From: Sulfurimonas sp. HSL3-7
GTDB lineage: Bacteria; Campylobacterota; Campylobacteria; Campylobacterales; Sulfurimonadaceae
Direction of reading: 5' to 3'
DNA length: 64,000 nt
Assembly: GCF_039645985.1 (NCBI RefSeq)
Contig: NZ_CP147919.1
Span: 2,542,001-2,606,000 of the forward strand
A program made the translations under genes and the position numbers. The notes below the pieces were generated by a model, which was not told the DNA's origin, did not search any database, and saw only the letters and a program-made list of their open reading frames with translations. Shown here one piece after another: positions 42,275-51,232 of the stretch (within the stretch, counting starts at the first letter, position 1; every line of letters begins with the position of its first letter).

Positions 42275-43801
42275 TCAGCACGCCTCCCCGCTGCAGGGAA
42301 TGCGGATCGTAAAGAGGGCACCGCTTTTGTCGTTTTTCACCGAGATCGATCCGTTGAACTTCTGCTCGATGATCTGCTTCGTCATGTAGAGCCCCAGCCC
42401 GGTCCCCTGGCTTTTATGCTTGGTCGTAAAATAGGGGTCGAATACCTTATCGATGATCGCTTCGTCGATGCCGCCGCCGTTGTCGCAGATCTCGATGACA
42501 TAGTCCGATCCCTCGATGAACCCCCGGCATTTGATGGCCCCCTCTTCGACCCTGTTCTTCTTGATGGCATTGGCCGCATTTGAATAGATGTTGATCAGCG
42601 CCTGCTTGAGGTTGTTCAGATAACCGCTGATCAGTACATTTTTCAGATCGGTCTCGTAACGGATATGGTTGCCCATGATAGAGCTTTTGACGAGGATCTG
42701 CAGTGATCTGTCCATGTCACGCATGCAGAACGTGTTGTGCCCGTCATCCTCCTGGTAATAGAAGCGGAAATCGTCGATCGTGTCGGAGAGGTACTGGATG
42801 ATCTCGCTGCAGTGGGCCTGAAATGCTTCAAAATCGTGCGCACGGTCCCCGCTTTTTTCCATCATCATCTTGACCGTCATGTCGGTCAGCAGCAGCCCCA
42901 GGGTGTTAAGGGGCTGGCGCCACTGGTGTGCGATGTTGCTGATCATCTCTCCCATCGCCGCAAACTTGTTCTGCTGGTAGAGCATATTGTCCTTTTGGCG
43001 GCTCGCCTCGATCTCCTTTGAGATCCGCTCTTCGAGCTCCCTGTTGATCGATTCGAGCTTCCTCTCCGCTTCGAGCTGTTCCGTCATATCGAGACTGAGG
43101 CCGACCAGACCGCTGACACCGTGCTCTTCGTCTTCGACCCGCGTCTTTACGATCAGGACTTCGTGCACTTTGCCGTCGACAAAAGGGATCTTCTCATACG
43201 AGAGGTGAGGTTCACTCTGCTGCAGGGCCGCTTCATCCGAGCGCATGCAGCTTTGCGCGGTTTCCGGAGGGTAGAGCGGTTCGTAATGGGGGACGGAGAG
43301 GAAGGTCTCCTCTCTGATGCCGATGGCATCGCAGAAGGCCTTGTTGACAAACTGAAGTCTCCCGGACGCATCCTGTGACCAGATGCCGATGGGCGCCGTA
43401 TCGAGGATCGTCCGGAAGGTGAGGCGTTCATGCGGGGCCATGATCTCTCTTGCACGCGCTTCCTGCACCCCCGTGCAGCGTGAAACGATCTGGCCGCCGG
43501 AGAGTCTGTAGAGGTAGCCCTCCTGCCACTGCCTGGCGTAACCGACGCAGGGGACCAGGGTGATCTCCTGCGGTTCTCCCGTACGGTAGACCTCTTTGAA
43601 CAGATCAAGCAGGGACCTCGTTGCATTGACCGGGAAAAGTGTGGACAACGCTTCGGATACAGACTCTCCCTCGGCAAAGTTGCAAAGGCCCTTTGCTTTT
43701 TCATTGAGGTAGACGACTTTAAAGTCATCGCCCTTTTCGAGCGGTTCGTAGACAGTGATCCCGACATCGATCAGGCCAAAAAGTTCTTCAAAATTGAACA
43801 T
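42275..43801 (-). CDS. PAS-domain sensor histidine kinase (cytoplasmic)
   Basis: 508 aa from the ATG at 43801 (AAGGAG 4 nt upstream; 44 open codons further up are not used). Two PAS-like domains span about residues 1-110 and 125-245. A coiled coil follows, then a phospho-acceptor domain with FAAMGEMISNIAHQWRQPLN (His in the H-box) and an ATPase domain with the N-box (IYSNAANAI), G1 (DNGGGID), F (DPYFTTK) and G2 (GTGLGLYM). No membrane helices. The IAHQWRQPL type is common in Campylobacterota orphan kinases. No response regulator is adjacent; instead the two RNA elements flank it. Confidence 0.88.
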   Translation of the reverse strand: MFNFEELFGLIDVGITVYEPLEKGDDFKVVYLNEKAKGLCNFAEGESVSEALSTLFPVNATRSLLDLFKEVYRTGEPQEITLVPCVGYARQWQEGYLYRLSGGQIVSRCTGVQEARAREIMAPHERLTFRTILDTAPIGIWSQDASGRLQFVNKAFCDAIGIREETFLSVPHYEPLYPPETAQSCMRSDEAALQQSEPHLSYEKIPFVDGKVHEVLIVKTRVEDEEHGVSGLVGLSLDMTEQLEAERKLESINRELEERISKEIEASRQKDNMLYQQNKFAAMGEMISNIAHQWRQPLNTLGLLLTDMTVKMMMEKSGDRAHDFEAFQAHCSEIIQYLSDTIDDFRFYYQEDDGHNTFCMRDMDRSLQILVKSSIMGNHIRYETDLKNVLISGYLNNLKQALINIYSNAANAIKKNRVEEGAIKCRGFIEGSDYVIEICDNGGGIDEAIIDKVFDPYFTTKHKSQGTGLGLYMTKQIIEQKFNGSISVKNDKSGALFTIRIPCSGEAC

Positions 43802-44114
43802 GGGACTCCTTGTGTGACATTTTAACGTATAAGTAAAAAATATAGAACACCTCGAAATACCCTGAATCGGCATCTGCTCTGCGTTTATTCCAACGGGGAG
43901 AGGCCGCTTTTTCGTACTGACGAATCCGATCACCCTTATCCCTGCTCTTTTCGGCCTTTAAGCGAAAAGCTTCCCTTTCCCTCTTCTCAGCCCTTTTCAG
44001 AAAAACGGGTCTTTCGCCGCCGCAAAATGGCTTCTCAGATGTCAGTTGTCGCAAAATTACCACTTATAGATAGAAAATTTTTTCCATTTAAACATTTATT
44101 CAGATTTCCCGATC

Positions 44115-44120
44115 TATACT
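44115..44120 (+). promoter_or_regulatory. -10 box TATACT of structured RNA element, copy 2
   Basis: Counterpart of 41691-41696, followed by ACCTATAGTACGTACG. Confidence 0.55.
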
Positions 44121-44126
44121 ACCTAT

Positions 44127-44610
44127 AGTACGTACGATACTTTGAGACAAGGTACCTAAAAGGAAGCCGATGAAACACAAATGTTTTATGACGGTTTTGG
44201 GTCTTGAGCCGCTGACAGATGCAGCCCCTAATAGAGAGTTGGGGTATGGGCAGATGCGCTGCGAGAGATCGGGTAAAAACGTGAGATGTCCTCTGTAAAG
44301 AGATGAAGGCAGGTCAACGCAGCTCTACTGCAATGGTGCACACCGGGAGTGATGTACCGATAATGAGACCATGTGCGTTTCACCGATTTTCAGACAAGAG
44401 GATTGGCAGGTCCATTTCATAAACTTGAAACGTCGCACCGACTAACGGCTTGCGACAACTGCGAGACCGGATGCCGCTTCGGGTTACGCCATCTTACAAG
44501 GTGTCTAAGACGCCGCCTGCGACCATAAACCGCCGCAGGGAGCAACCGTGCTCCCCAGATGCCGCATGAGACGGCATCTTCAATCCACTCTTCTGCATTT
44601 TCCCCGTTTT
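44127..44610 (+). ncRNA. candidate structured non-coding RNA, copy 2 (about 480 nt)
   Basis: Second copy of the element at 41703. Conserved stems: 44432-44456 (GTCGCACCG with CGG-CT-TGCGAC), 44500-44514 (GGTGTC / GACGCC), 44538-44555 (GGGAGCA / TGCTCCC, loop ACCG instead of TGAG) and 44558-44578 (GATGCCG / CGGCATC, loop CATGAGA instead of a longer stem with GTGAA). It ends in the same CTTCAATCCACT and TTTTCCCCGTTTTCACTTA. The adjoining sequence between 43802 and 44114 shows no gene. Confidence 0.7.
44170..44298 (+). CDS. conserved short ORF (42 aa) inside structured RNA copy 2
   Basis: AAAAGGAAGCCG precedes the ATG. The product begins MKHKCFMTVLGLEPLTDA and contains APNRELG. The C-terminal part differs from copy 1 and includes Cys residues. 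Overlap with structured RNA means the sequence could also be conserved for folding. Confidence 0.4.
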   Translation: MKHKCFMTVLGLEPLTDAAPNRELGYGQMRCERSGKNVRCPL

Positions 44611-44667
44611 CACTTATTCACATCGCAATCAAAGGACAACCGGCAAGTGTCAAACAGAGGTGACTGG

Positions 44668-45255
44668 CTATCGTTTTGCTTTCTTGTACGTCCCGACCAG
44701 CTCGCAACGCTCAATGACATGCCCCTGCATCGCCGCTTCGACCTCAGCCTTCGTCGGATAGTCCCTGAAGGCCAGCGATCTGTCGAGGGCATAGAGCTTG
44801 AAGAAGTAGCGGTGGCGCCCGATAGGCGGGCAGGGGCCGTCGTACCCGCTCCTTATCCAGTCGTTGAGCCCCTCTTTTGCCCCGTTAGGAAGATCTCTGA
44901 AGGTCGTCCCTTCGGAGAGACCGTCGATGCCGGAGGGCAGGTTGTAGAGGACCCAGTGGACCCATGTCGTCTTCGGCGCCTTCGGGTCCGGCGCGTCCGG
45001 ATCGTCGACGATCAGCACCAGACTTTCGGCCTTCTCAGGCACCCCTTCCCAGTGTAGCGGCGGGGAGAGGTCTTCTGCTTCGCAGGTATGTTTTGAGGGA
45101 ATTTCATCGCCGTGGGCGAACGCTGTTGAGCTCAGTGTAAGTGACATAGTCTCCTCCGCATGCAGCCAGCCGGTGGCTGTTGAGATAATGAAGCCGAGCA
45201 GCAAGAGCATCAGCGCATGATGGTTAGAATTGCCTGATCGCTCCTCTTGCTTCAT
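44668..45255 (-). CDS. YbhB/YbcL-type PEBP (Raf-kinase-inhibitor-like) protein, exported
   Basis: 195 aa. A signal peptide covers about residues 15-33. The PEBP fold has PSKHTCEAEDLSPPLHWEGVP, VLIVDDPDAPDPKAP, TTWVHWVLYNLP and GYDGPCPPIGRHRYFFKLYAL read as the family's ligand-binding DPDAP and GPxPPxGxHRY motifs. Bacterial members are periplasmic or cytosolic and of unclear function. Well-placed AAGG before the ATG. Confidence 0.87.
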   Translation of the reverse strand: MKQEERSGNSNHHALMLLLLGFIISTATGWLHAEETMSLTLSSTAFAHGDEIPSKHTCEAEDLSPPLHWEGVPEKAESLVLIVDDPDAPDPKAPKTTWVHWVLYNLPSGIDGLSEGTTFRDLPNGAKEGLNDWIRSGYDGPCPPIGRHRYFFKLYALDRSLAFRDYPTKAEVEAAMQGHVIERCELVGTYKKAKR

Positions 45256-45316
45256 GTAAACACCTTAACCTTATCGTTTATAACCATTCTACCATGTAAA
45301 GTGCTCAAAACAGTGA

Positions 45317-46353
<1,037 letters not shown>

Positions 46354-46548
46354 GGCTTCTCCTTTTCGAAGACTGTTTTATCAACAGATTATGCAGATTT
46401 CATTAAGCATACCATTTCACACTGTTTTGATCCATAAAATCTGTGCCCTACCCAAGGAGAGCCTCTTCTACGAAACCGCTCCGAAATCAAAGCATTAATC
46501 TCTTCTGCGATATGATAGAATAATCATATATGAATCAAAGGAACTACT

Positions 46549-46896
46549 ATGGCAACAATAGATTATCAGGAATTTGAACTCAAACTTGAGAAGATGAAAG
46601 AGGAGCTCGAAGAGAGCATTGCCCGTTTGACGGAGGAGATGGAGGCGATCGTCACCGATGACAGCAGCACCGACATGGAGGACCTCGCATCGCTGGAGAG
46701 TGACAGCATGCACCATAATGCACTGCTGCAACAGCAGCGCAGCGAGCTAGCCGAAGTCATCCATGCCCTCGGCAAGATCAAAGACGGCAGCTACGGCATC
46801 TGCGAAGAGAGCGGCGACCTCATCTCAGTCGAACGCCTGCGCGCCGAACCGCATACCCGCTACTGCGTCGACGATGCGAAAAAAGTCGGAAAGTAG
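46549..46896 (+). CDS. DksA/TraR-family protein with degenerate zinc finger, paralogue 1
   Basis: 115 aa. The N-terminal coiled coil is followed by DMEDLASLESDSM, then YGICEESGDLISVERLRAEPHTRYCVDD. The canonical finger is CxxC-x17-CxxC; here the second and fourth Cys are Ser and Asp (CEES, CVDD), leaving two Cys. DksA-type proteins enter the RNA polymerase secondary channel. It is closely similar to the gene at 53623. AAAGGA precedes the ATG. Confidence 0.85.
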   Translation: MATIDYQEFELKLEKMKEELEESIARLTEEMEAIVTDDSSTDMEDLASLESDSMHHNALLQQQRSELAEVIHALGKIKDGSYGICEESGDLISVERLRAEPHTRYCVDDAKKVGK

Positions 46897-46916
46897 CGAA
46901 CAGCCTCTCCGCCTCC

Positions 46917-46945
46917 GGCGGCAACACTGCCGCCCTCTCTTTCAT
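46917..46945 (+). terminator. intrinsic terminator after DksA-like gene 1
   Basis: Perfect 7-bp stem GGCGGCA / TGCCGCC with loop ACAC, followed by CTCTCTTTCAT. Confidence 0.6.
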
Positions 46946-47039
46946 ACTGAAAATTATCTGGATCCTATTTTCTAATGTCGTAAGGGGAAATCCGGCACGC
47001 CTGCTGAGAGCGTGGCGGTTCTGCAGGGTTTAGACTCTA

Positions 47040-47519
47040 TTACTCAAAATGGGAAAGAAGTTTGTTTCTGTCGATCTTGGTCAGATCTGCGGCTACATTC
47101 TTTTTCAGGGTCTTTTTGACCTGCTGGTTCAGTTTTTCGTTGAGTTTGTTGTTGAGCGCTTTCGGGAAGGCAAGGTGCCACATCGACGGCGACTCTTTTT
47201 CGATGAGCGAGGCGATATCGTCGCTGATCTGTTTTAGCATACTGCCCTCTTTGGCAAGCCCCGTGTTGTGCGGCTCGCCTGTCGAGTTGCCCTTTTTGCC
47301 CGTTTTGTCACTCATCTGCTCGGAGATTCTGCCGTGCGCCTCAAGATAGTCGATGTCAAGAAGAGGCTCGAGTACCGTAGACTCTTTAACGGTACCGCGG
47401 TTTTGTGCATGACTCACCTGCATACTTTCCTGTCTGTCAACACCTGTTATATTTGAGACCCGGTACGCTTTCAGCTGCCCAAGATCACCCACAACCACAA
47501 TATGTCCGTTATAATTCAT
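47040..47519 (-). CDS. host-attachment-family protein
   Basis: 159 aa. VVVGDLGQLKAYRV at the N-terminus and LAFPKALNNKLNEKLNQQVKKTLKKNVAADLTKID at the end (quoted in part) fit the AtsE/host-attachment family (PF10116), a Rossmann-like alpha/beta protein named after a plant-attachment gene. A nucleotide-binding or ribonuclease-H-like fold is suspected but the function is unknown. AAAGGAG precedes the ATG. Single gene. Confidence 0.75.
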   Translation of the reverse strand: MNYNGHIVVVGDLGQLKAYRVSNITGVDRQESMQVSHAQNRGTVKESTVLEPLLDIDYLEAHGRISEQMSDKTGKKGNSTGEPHNTGLAKEGSMLKQISDDIASLIEKESPSMWHLAFPKALNNKLNEKLNQQVKKTLKKNVAADLTKIDRNKLLSHFE

Positions 47520-47671
47520 CGTATCTCCTTTGATTGTTACTATAGGGTAATATTTATCATACTCCCAAATCCTTTAAATTTCTTTTGAAGATCAGCATAA
47601 AAAAAATTGCTTCCTTGTCCATAACCCTTCTATGGAATAGCAAAACCCCGTTTGAGCGGTATCAGCGCACT

Positions 47672-49105
47672 TTATCCTTTGATGCAGACCTTCGGGCGCA
47701 AAAAGGCAACGCGGCGGGCGAGCCCCGCCTTCTCTGTCACCTTCGCCACTTCGTGCACATCCTTGTAGGCCTCCGGGGCCTCCTCTGCGATACCGCGCAT
47801 CGAGTCGGAACGGATGTGGATACCCTCGCCTTCGAGCTTACGAAGCACCTCCGTTCCCCGCCACAGTTTTTTCGCCTGGTGGCGGCTCATGGAGCGTCCC
47901 GCGCCGTGGCTGGCCGAGGCGAAGGAGCGCGCTTCGGAGGTGTCGCTGCCGGCAAGAATATAGGAGCCCGTTCCCATGCTGCCGCCGATGATGACCGGCT
48001 GGCCGACCTTCCGGTACGCTGAAGGAAGCTGGCTGTGTCCCGGACCGAAAGCCCGGGTCGCCCCTTTGCGGTGCACCCACAGGGTGCGCTCTTCGCCGTC
48101 GACGACATGGCGCTCCTCCTTGCAGGTGTTATGCGAGACATCGTAGAGGGTCTCGACGCTGCTGCCGGCAAAAAGAGAGCCGAACGCCTCCCGCGTCAGG
48201 TGCGTCAGTATCTGGCGGTTGGCCAGGGCGCAGTTGATCCCCGCGTTCATCGCGCCGATGTAACGCTGCCCCTCTTTTGAGAGGATCGGTGCGCAGGCAA
48301 GCTCCCGGTCGGGCAGCGCGATGCCGAGGCGTCCCGCCTCTTTCGCAAGGGTGACCATATAGTCGCTGCCGATCTGGTGGCCGAGCCCGCGCGAACCGCA
48401 GTGGATCGAGACAAGCAGCTGCCCTTCGCTGATGCCGAAAGCGCGGGCGGCCTCGGCGTCGTAGATCGTGTCGACCACCTGCACTTCGAGGTAGTGGTTC
48501 CCCGAACCCAGCGTCCCCATCTCGCCGCGCTGCCGTTTTTTGGCCAGTTCGGAGACGAAGTCGGGCTCGGCATTCTCCATGCAGCCCCCCTCTTCGATAA
48601 AGGCGAGGTCATCTTCGCGGCCGTACCCCTTTTGTACGGCCCACTTCGCCCCTTTGCGAAGCACCTCGTCGAGCTGCGACACCGTCAGATGCAGATGGCC
48701 GGTGGTACCAAGTCCTGCGGGGATCCGGGCATAAAGCAGATCGGCAAGCGTTTCAAGCTCGCCCGTTATCTCGTGGAGCATCAGATCGGTGCGGAGGCAG
48801 CGGATGCCGCAGGAGATGTCAAACCCGACCCCGCCTGCCGAGATGACGCCGCCCTGCTCCGCGTCAAAAGCCGCGACGCCGCCGATGGGAAAACCGTAGC
48901 CCCAGTGGGCGTCGGGCATCGCCATCGCCGGCCCGACAAGCCCCGGCAGATTTGCGACGTTGCGGATCTGCTCAAGCACCTTCTCGTCCATCGTCTCAAG
49001 AAGCGTCTCTGAGCCGTAGAGCAGCACCTCCGAGCGTTTCTCATCCGCGGTACGGGGGAGCCGCCAGCTATAACTGTCGATCTGTTCAAGTTGCGCAATA
49101 TTCAT
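47672..49105 (-). CDS. rtcB: RNA-splicing ligase RtcB
   Basis: 477 aa. RtcB signatures: PDAHWGYGFPIGGVAAFD, GGVGFDISCGIR with the Mn-binding Asp-Cys, GTLGSGNHYLEVQ (the conserved NHxxE), SIHCGSRGLGHQIG, SHNTCKEE, and GSMGTGSYIL. The guanylylated His lies in ASHGAGRSMSR. It joins 2',3'-cyclic phosphate or 3'-phosphate RNA ends to 5'-OH ends using GTP. It starts at 49105 (GAAGGA upstream), 11 nt after the archease stop. Confidence 0.94.
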   Translation of the reverse strand: MNIAQLEQIDSYSWRLPRTADEKRSEVLLYGSETLLETMDEKVLEQIRNVANLPGLVGPAMAMPDAHWGYGFPIGGVAAFDAEQGGVISAGGVGFDISCGIRCLRTDLMLHEITGELETLADLLYARIPAGLGTTGHLHLTVSQLDEVLRKGAKWAVQKGYGREDDLAFIEEGGCMENAEPDFVSELAKKRQRGEMGTLGSGNHYLEVQVVDTIYDAEAARAFGISEGQLLVSIHCGSRGLGHQIGSDYMVTLAKEAGRLGIALPDRELACAPILSKEGQRYIGAMNAGINCALANRQILTHLTREAFGSLFAGSSVETLYDVSHNTCKEERHVVDGEERTLWVHRKGATRAFGPGHSQLPSAYRKVGQPVIIGGSMGTGSYILAGSDTSEARSFASASHGAGRSMSRHQAKKLWRGTEVLRKLEGEGIHIRSDSMRGIAEEAPEAYKDVHEVAKVTEKAGLARRVAFLRPKVCIKG

Positions 49106-49116
49106 AATAGATTCCT

Positions 49117-49527
49117 TCAAACATCCACAATGCAGCGCGCCTCCCAAAGGCCCGCCTTCTCTTCAACGCAGAGCATCGTCAGCGTCGCCCCCTTGACCTC
49201 GACACCGCGCACGATCGCCTTGCTCCAGGGAACACCCCACGCCTTTGCCCGCCAGAACGATCCGTCGCGACGAAGTTCAAACCGTCCCAGTATGACCGAA
49301 CGGCTCTGAGCATGAGCGATCAGGTAGTTGAGCCAGCGCACCAGGGCAAATTCGACATCCTCCTCTTCAAACTCGAAGTTGAGTTCCACCTCCAGAGGTT
49401 CCGGGAGCGTTTCGGCCATAATGGCGAACATCGCTTTCGCCGCCGATTCGAAGGCGGACTCAAGTGTCGCACCCCTGCCGATGATACCGATATCCGCGTC
49501 GTGGTCAAAATAGCTAAACTCTTCCAT
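49117..49527 (-). CDS. archease (RtcB activator)
   Basis: 136 aa. FSYFDHDADIGIIGRGATLESAFESAAKAMF is the archease N-terminal signature (quoted in part), with the metal-binding Asp in HDADIG. The C-terminus has AKAWGVPWSKA and VKGATLTML. Archease speeds RtcB guanylylation and multiple turnover. Directly upstream of rtcB, in one operon. Confidence 0.93.
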   Translation of the reverse strand: MEEFSYFDHDADIGIIGRGATLESAFESAAKAMFAIMAETLPEPLEVELNFEFEEEDVEFALVRWLNYLIAHAQSRSVILGRFELRRDGSFWRAKAWGVPWSKAIVRGVEVKGATLTMLCVEEKAGLWEARCIVDV

Positions 49528-49668
49528 AGAACTATCTTAACCGTTTTCACGCTGCAATGCAAACCCTGTTAGTATCTGAAAACAGAGCTGACAGTAAAAT
49601 CAATACTTAACACGTCTTTAAGCAACAGATACAGTACAATAGATAATATCAAAAAATGGAGGTTTATC

Positions 49669-50100
49669 ATGTTTCTAACAAAATACGATCCGTTCAAAGA
49701 GTTGAAAGATTTTGAGGATCGTTTCAAAGATGCTTTTAAGATCACCCCGCCGGAAGGTGCCCTTACCGCTTTCTCACCCTCTGTCAATACCCGTGAGGGC
49801 GAATTTGCCTACCACATCGAGGTCGATCTTCCCGGCGTTAAAAAAGAGGATATCCATGTTGATGTCAGTGAAGACAATGTGCTGACCATATCGGGCGAGC
49901 GCAAGACAAAAGAGGAGGTAAAAGAAAAGGACTACTACAAATGCGAAAGCAGCTACGGCAAGTTCTCCAGAAGTTTCACGCTGCCTTCGAATGCCGATGC
50001 GGAGAGTATCTCTGCCAACTCCGAAGACGCCGTACTTGAGGTCGTCATCCCCAAACTAAAAGAAGCGAAAACAGCCTCTCGCAAGATCGCTGTCAAATAG
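49669..50100 (+). CDS. small heat-shock protein (Hsp20/alpha-crystallin)
   Basis: 143 aa. The alpha-crystallin domain spans about residues 40-135: YHIEVDLPGVKKEDIHVDV, LTISGERK, YGKFSRSFTLP and the closing AVLEVVIPK. It is an ATP-independent holdase that forms oligomers. GGAGG lies 6 nt before the ATG. It converges on the dnaK-dnaJ operon, forming a compact heat-shock cluster. Confidence 0.92.
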   Translation: MFLTKYDPFKELKDFEDRFKDAFKITPPEGALTAFSPSVNTREGEFAYHIEVDLPGVKKEDIHVDVSEDNVLTISGERKTKEEVKEKDYYKCESSYGKFSRSFTLPSNADAESISANSEDAVLEVVIPKLKEAKTASRKIAVK

Positions 50101-50118
50101 AGAGCGCCACGAAAAGAC

Positions 50119-51222
50119 TCACCCTTTTGCGTGGAGCCTGCGCAGTTTTGTGTAGAGCTCCCGCTCCTCATCACTGAGATAGTCCGGAATATGGACATTG
50201 AGACGAAGATAGAGATCGCCCCGTTTCGTATCCCCAAAATGCGGCAGCCCCTTGTCAGCCAGACGCAGCACCGAGTTCGGCTGGGTTCCCTGCGGGACCG
50301 TGACACTCACCGACCCCTCCAGCGTTGAGACCTTAAGCTCCGTACCCAAAACCGCATCGGTCAGCTCGATCGTCTCTGCATGCCAAAGATCGGCACCGAC
50401 CCGTTTGAAATCCGGGTCATAGGCCGTACGGACGATCACCAGCAGGTCGCCGGGCTTTCCTTCGGGTTTGGAGCTCGGCCTTCCGTGCGATGGGACTCTC
50501 AGAACCATCCCCTCTTCGGCACCGACAGGTATCGTTATCGTCAATCTTTCGGGCTCATCGATCCTTCCGCTTCCGTGGCACTTGGGGCAGGGCTTGTCGA
50601 TGAACCTGCCCCTTCCCCCGCAGTCCGGGCAGGGCCTGATCTCCTGGTAGGAGACGTTCCCCTCCTGCCTTGTATTGATCAGCTTGCCTGTCCCCTTGCA
50701 GGTTTGACAGACACGGATATCCTTTTCAGAAGCAGCACCCGTTCCGTGGCAGACCGGGCAGACCCTCGGGTGGGAGATCTGTACCTCTTCGTCCCCGCCG
50801 GTCACGATCTTTCGAAGCGGAACGACGATCTCCATTCGGATATCTTCGCCCCGCATTCCGCCCCGGTGTCCCCGCTGGAAAAAGGTGTCAAAAATCCCGC
50901 CGCCGAAACCGCCGAGGTCAAACCCGAAACCGCCGCCGCCGAAGATCTCATCGAAATTGATACCGCCGAAAAGATCTTCCTGCGAAAATCCGGAGACACC
51001 GGCGAAACCCCTGTTATCATACTCTTTGCGCTTCTTTGGGTCCGAGAGCACCGCATACGCCTCTGCGATCTCCTTGAACTTCTCTTCGGCGTCCGGCTCT
51101 TTGTTCCGGTCGGGATGGTACTTTAGCGCCAGTTTCCGGAAGCTGTCCTTGATCTCTTTCTGGTCGGCATCTTTTTTGACGCCGAGGACTTCATAATAGT
51201 CGCGTTTGTTTGCCGTTTCTAT
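50119..51222 (-). CDS. dnaJ: chaperone DnaJ (apparent AUA start)
   Basis: 367 aa if read from ATA at 51222. The J-domain is intact ([22 protein letters not shown] with [15 protein letters not shown]), then a Gly/Phe region, four CxxCxGxG repeats ([32 protein letters not shown]) and C-terminal substrate domains. An in-frame TAG lies two codons before the ATA, and no ATG, GTG or TTG occurs between it and the J-domain. The ATA sits 7 nt after AAGGGG, where an ATG would be expected, 10 nt after the dnaK stop. An internal GTG at 51051 would remove the J-domain. Confidence 0.88.
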   Translation of the reverse strand: METANKRDYYEVLGVKKDADQKEIKDSFRKLALKYHPDRNKEPDAEEKFKEIAEAYAVLSDPKKRKEYDNRGFAGVSGFSQEDLFGGINFDEIFGGGGFGFDLGGFGGGIFDTFFQRGHRGGMRGEDIRMEIVVPLRKIVTGGDEEVQISHPRVCPVCHGTGAASEKDIRVCQTCKGTGKLINTRQEGNVSYQEIRPCPDCGGRGRFIDKPCPKCHGSGRIDEPERLTITIPVGAEEGMVLRVPSHGRPSSKPEGKPGDLLVIVRTAYDPDFKRVGADLWHAETIELTDAVLGTELKVSTLEGSVSVTVPQGTQPNSVLRLADKGLPHFGDTKRGDLYLRLNVHIPDYLSDEERELYTKLRRLHAKG

Positions 51223-51232
51223 GGCCTACCCC

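Noticed and set aside
41703-44610. The paired elements considered as RNase P RNA, group II intron, retron or IS200/605 remains
   Set aside because: No RNase P core, no domain V, no reverse transcriptase, no transposase, and presence in two diverged copies. A decayed mobile element is still possible but not supported by anything I can see.
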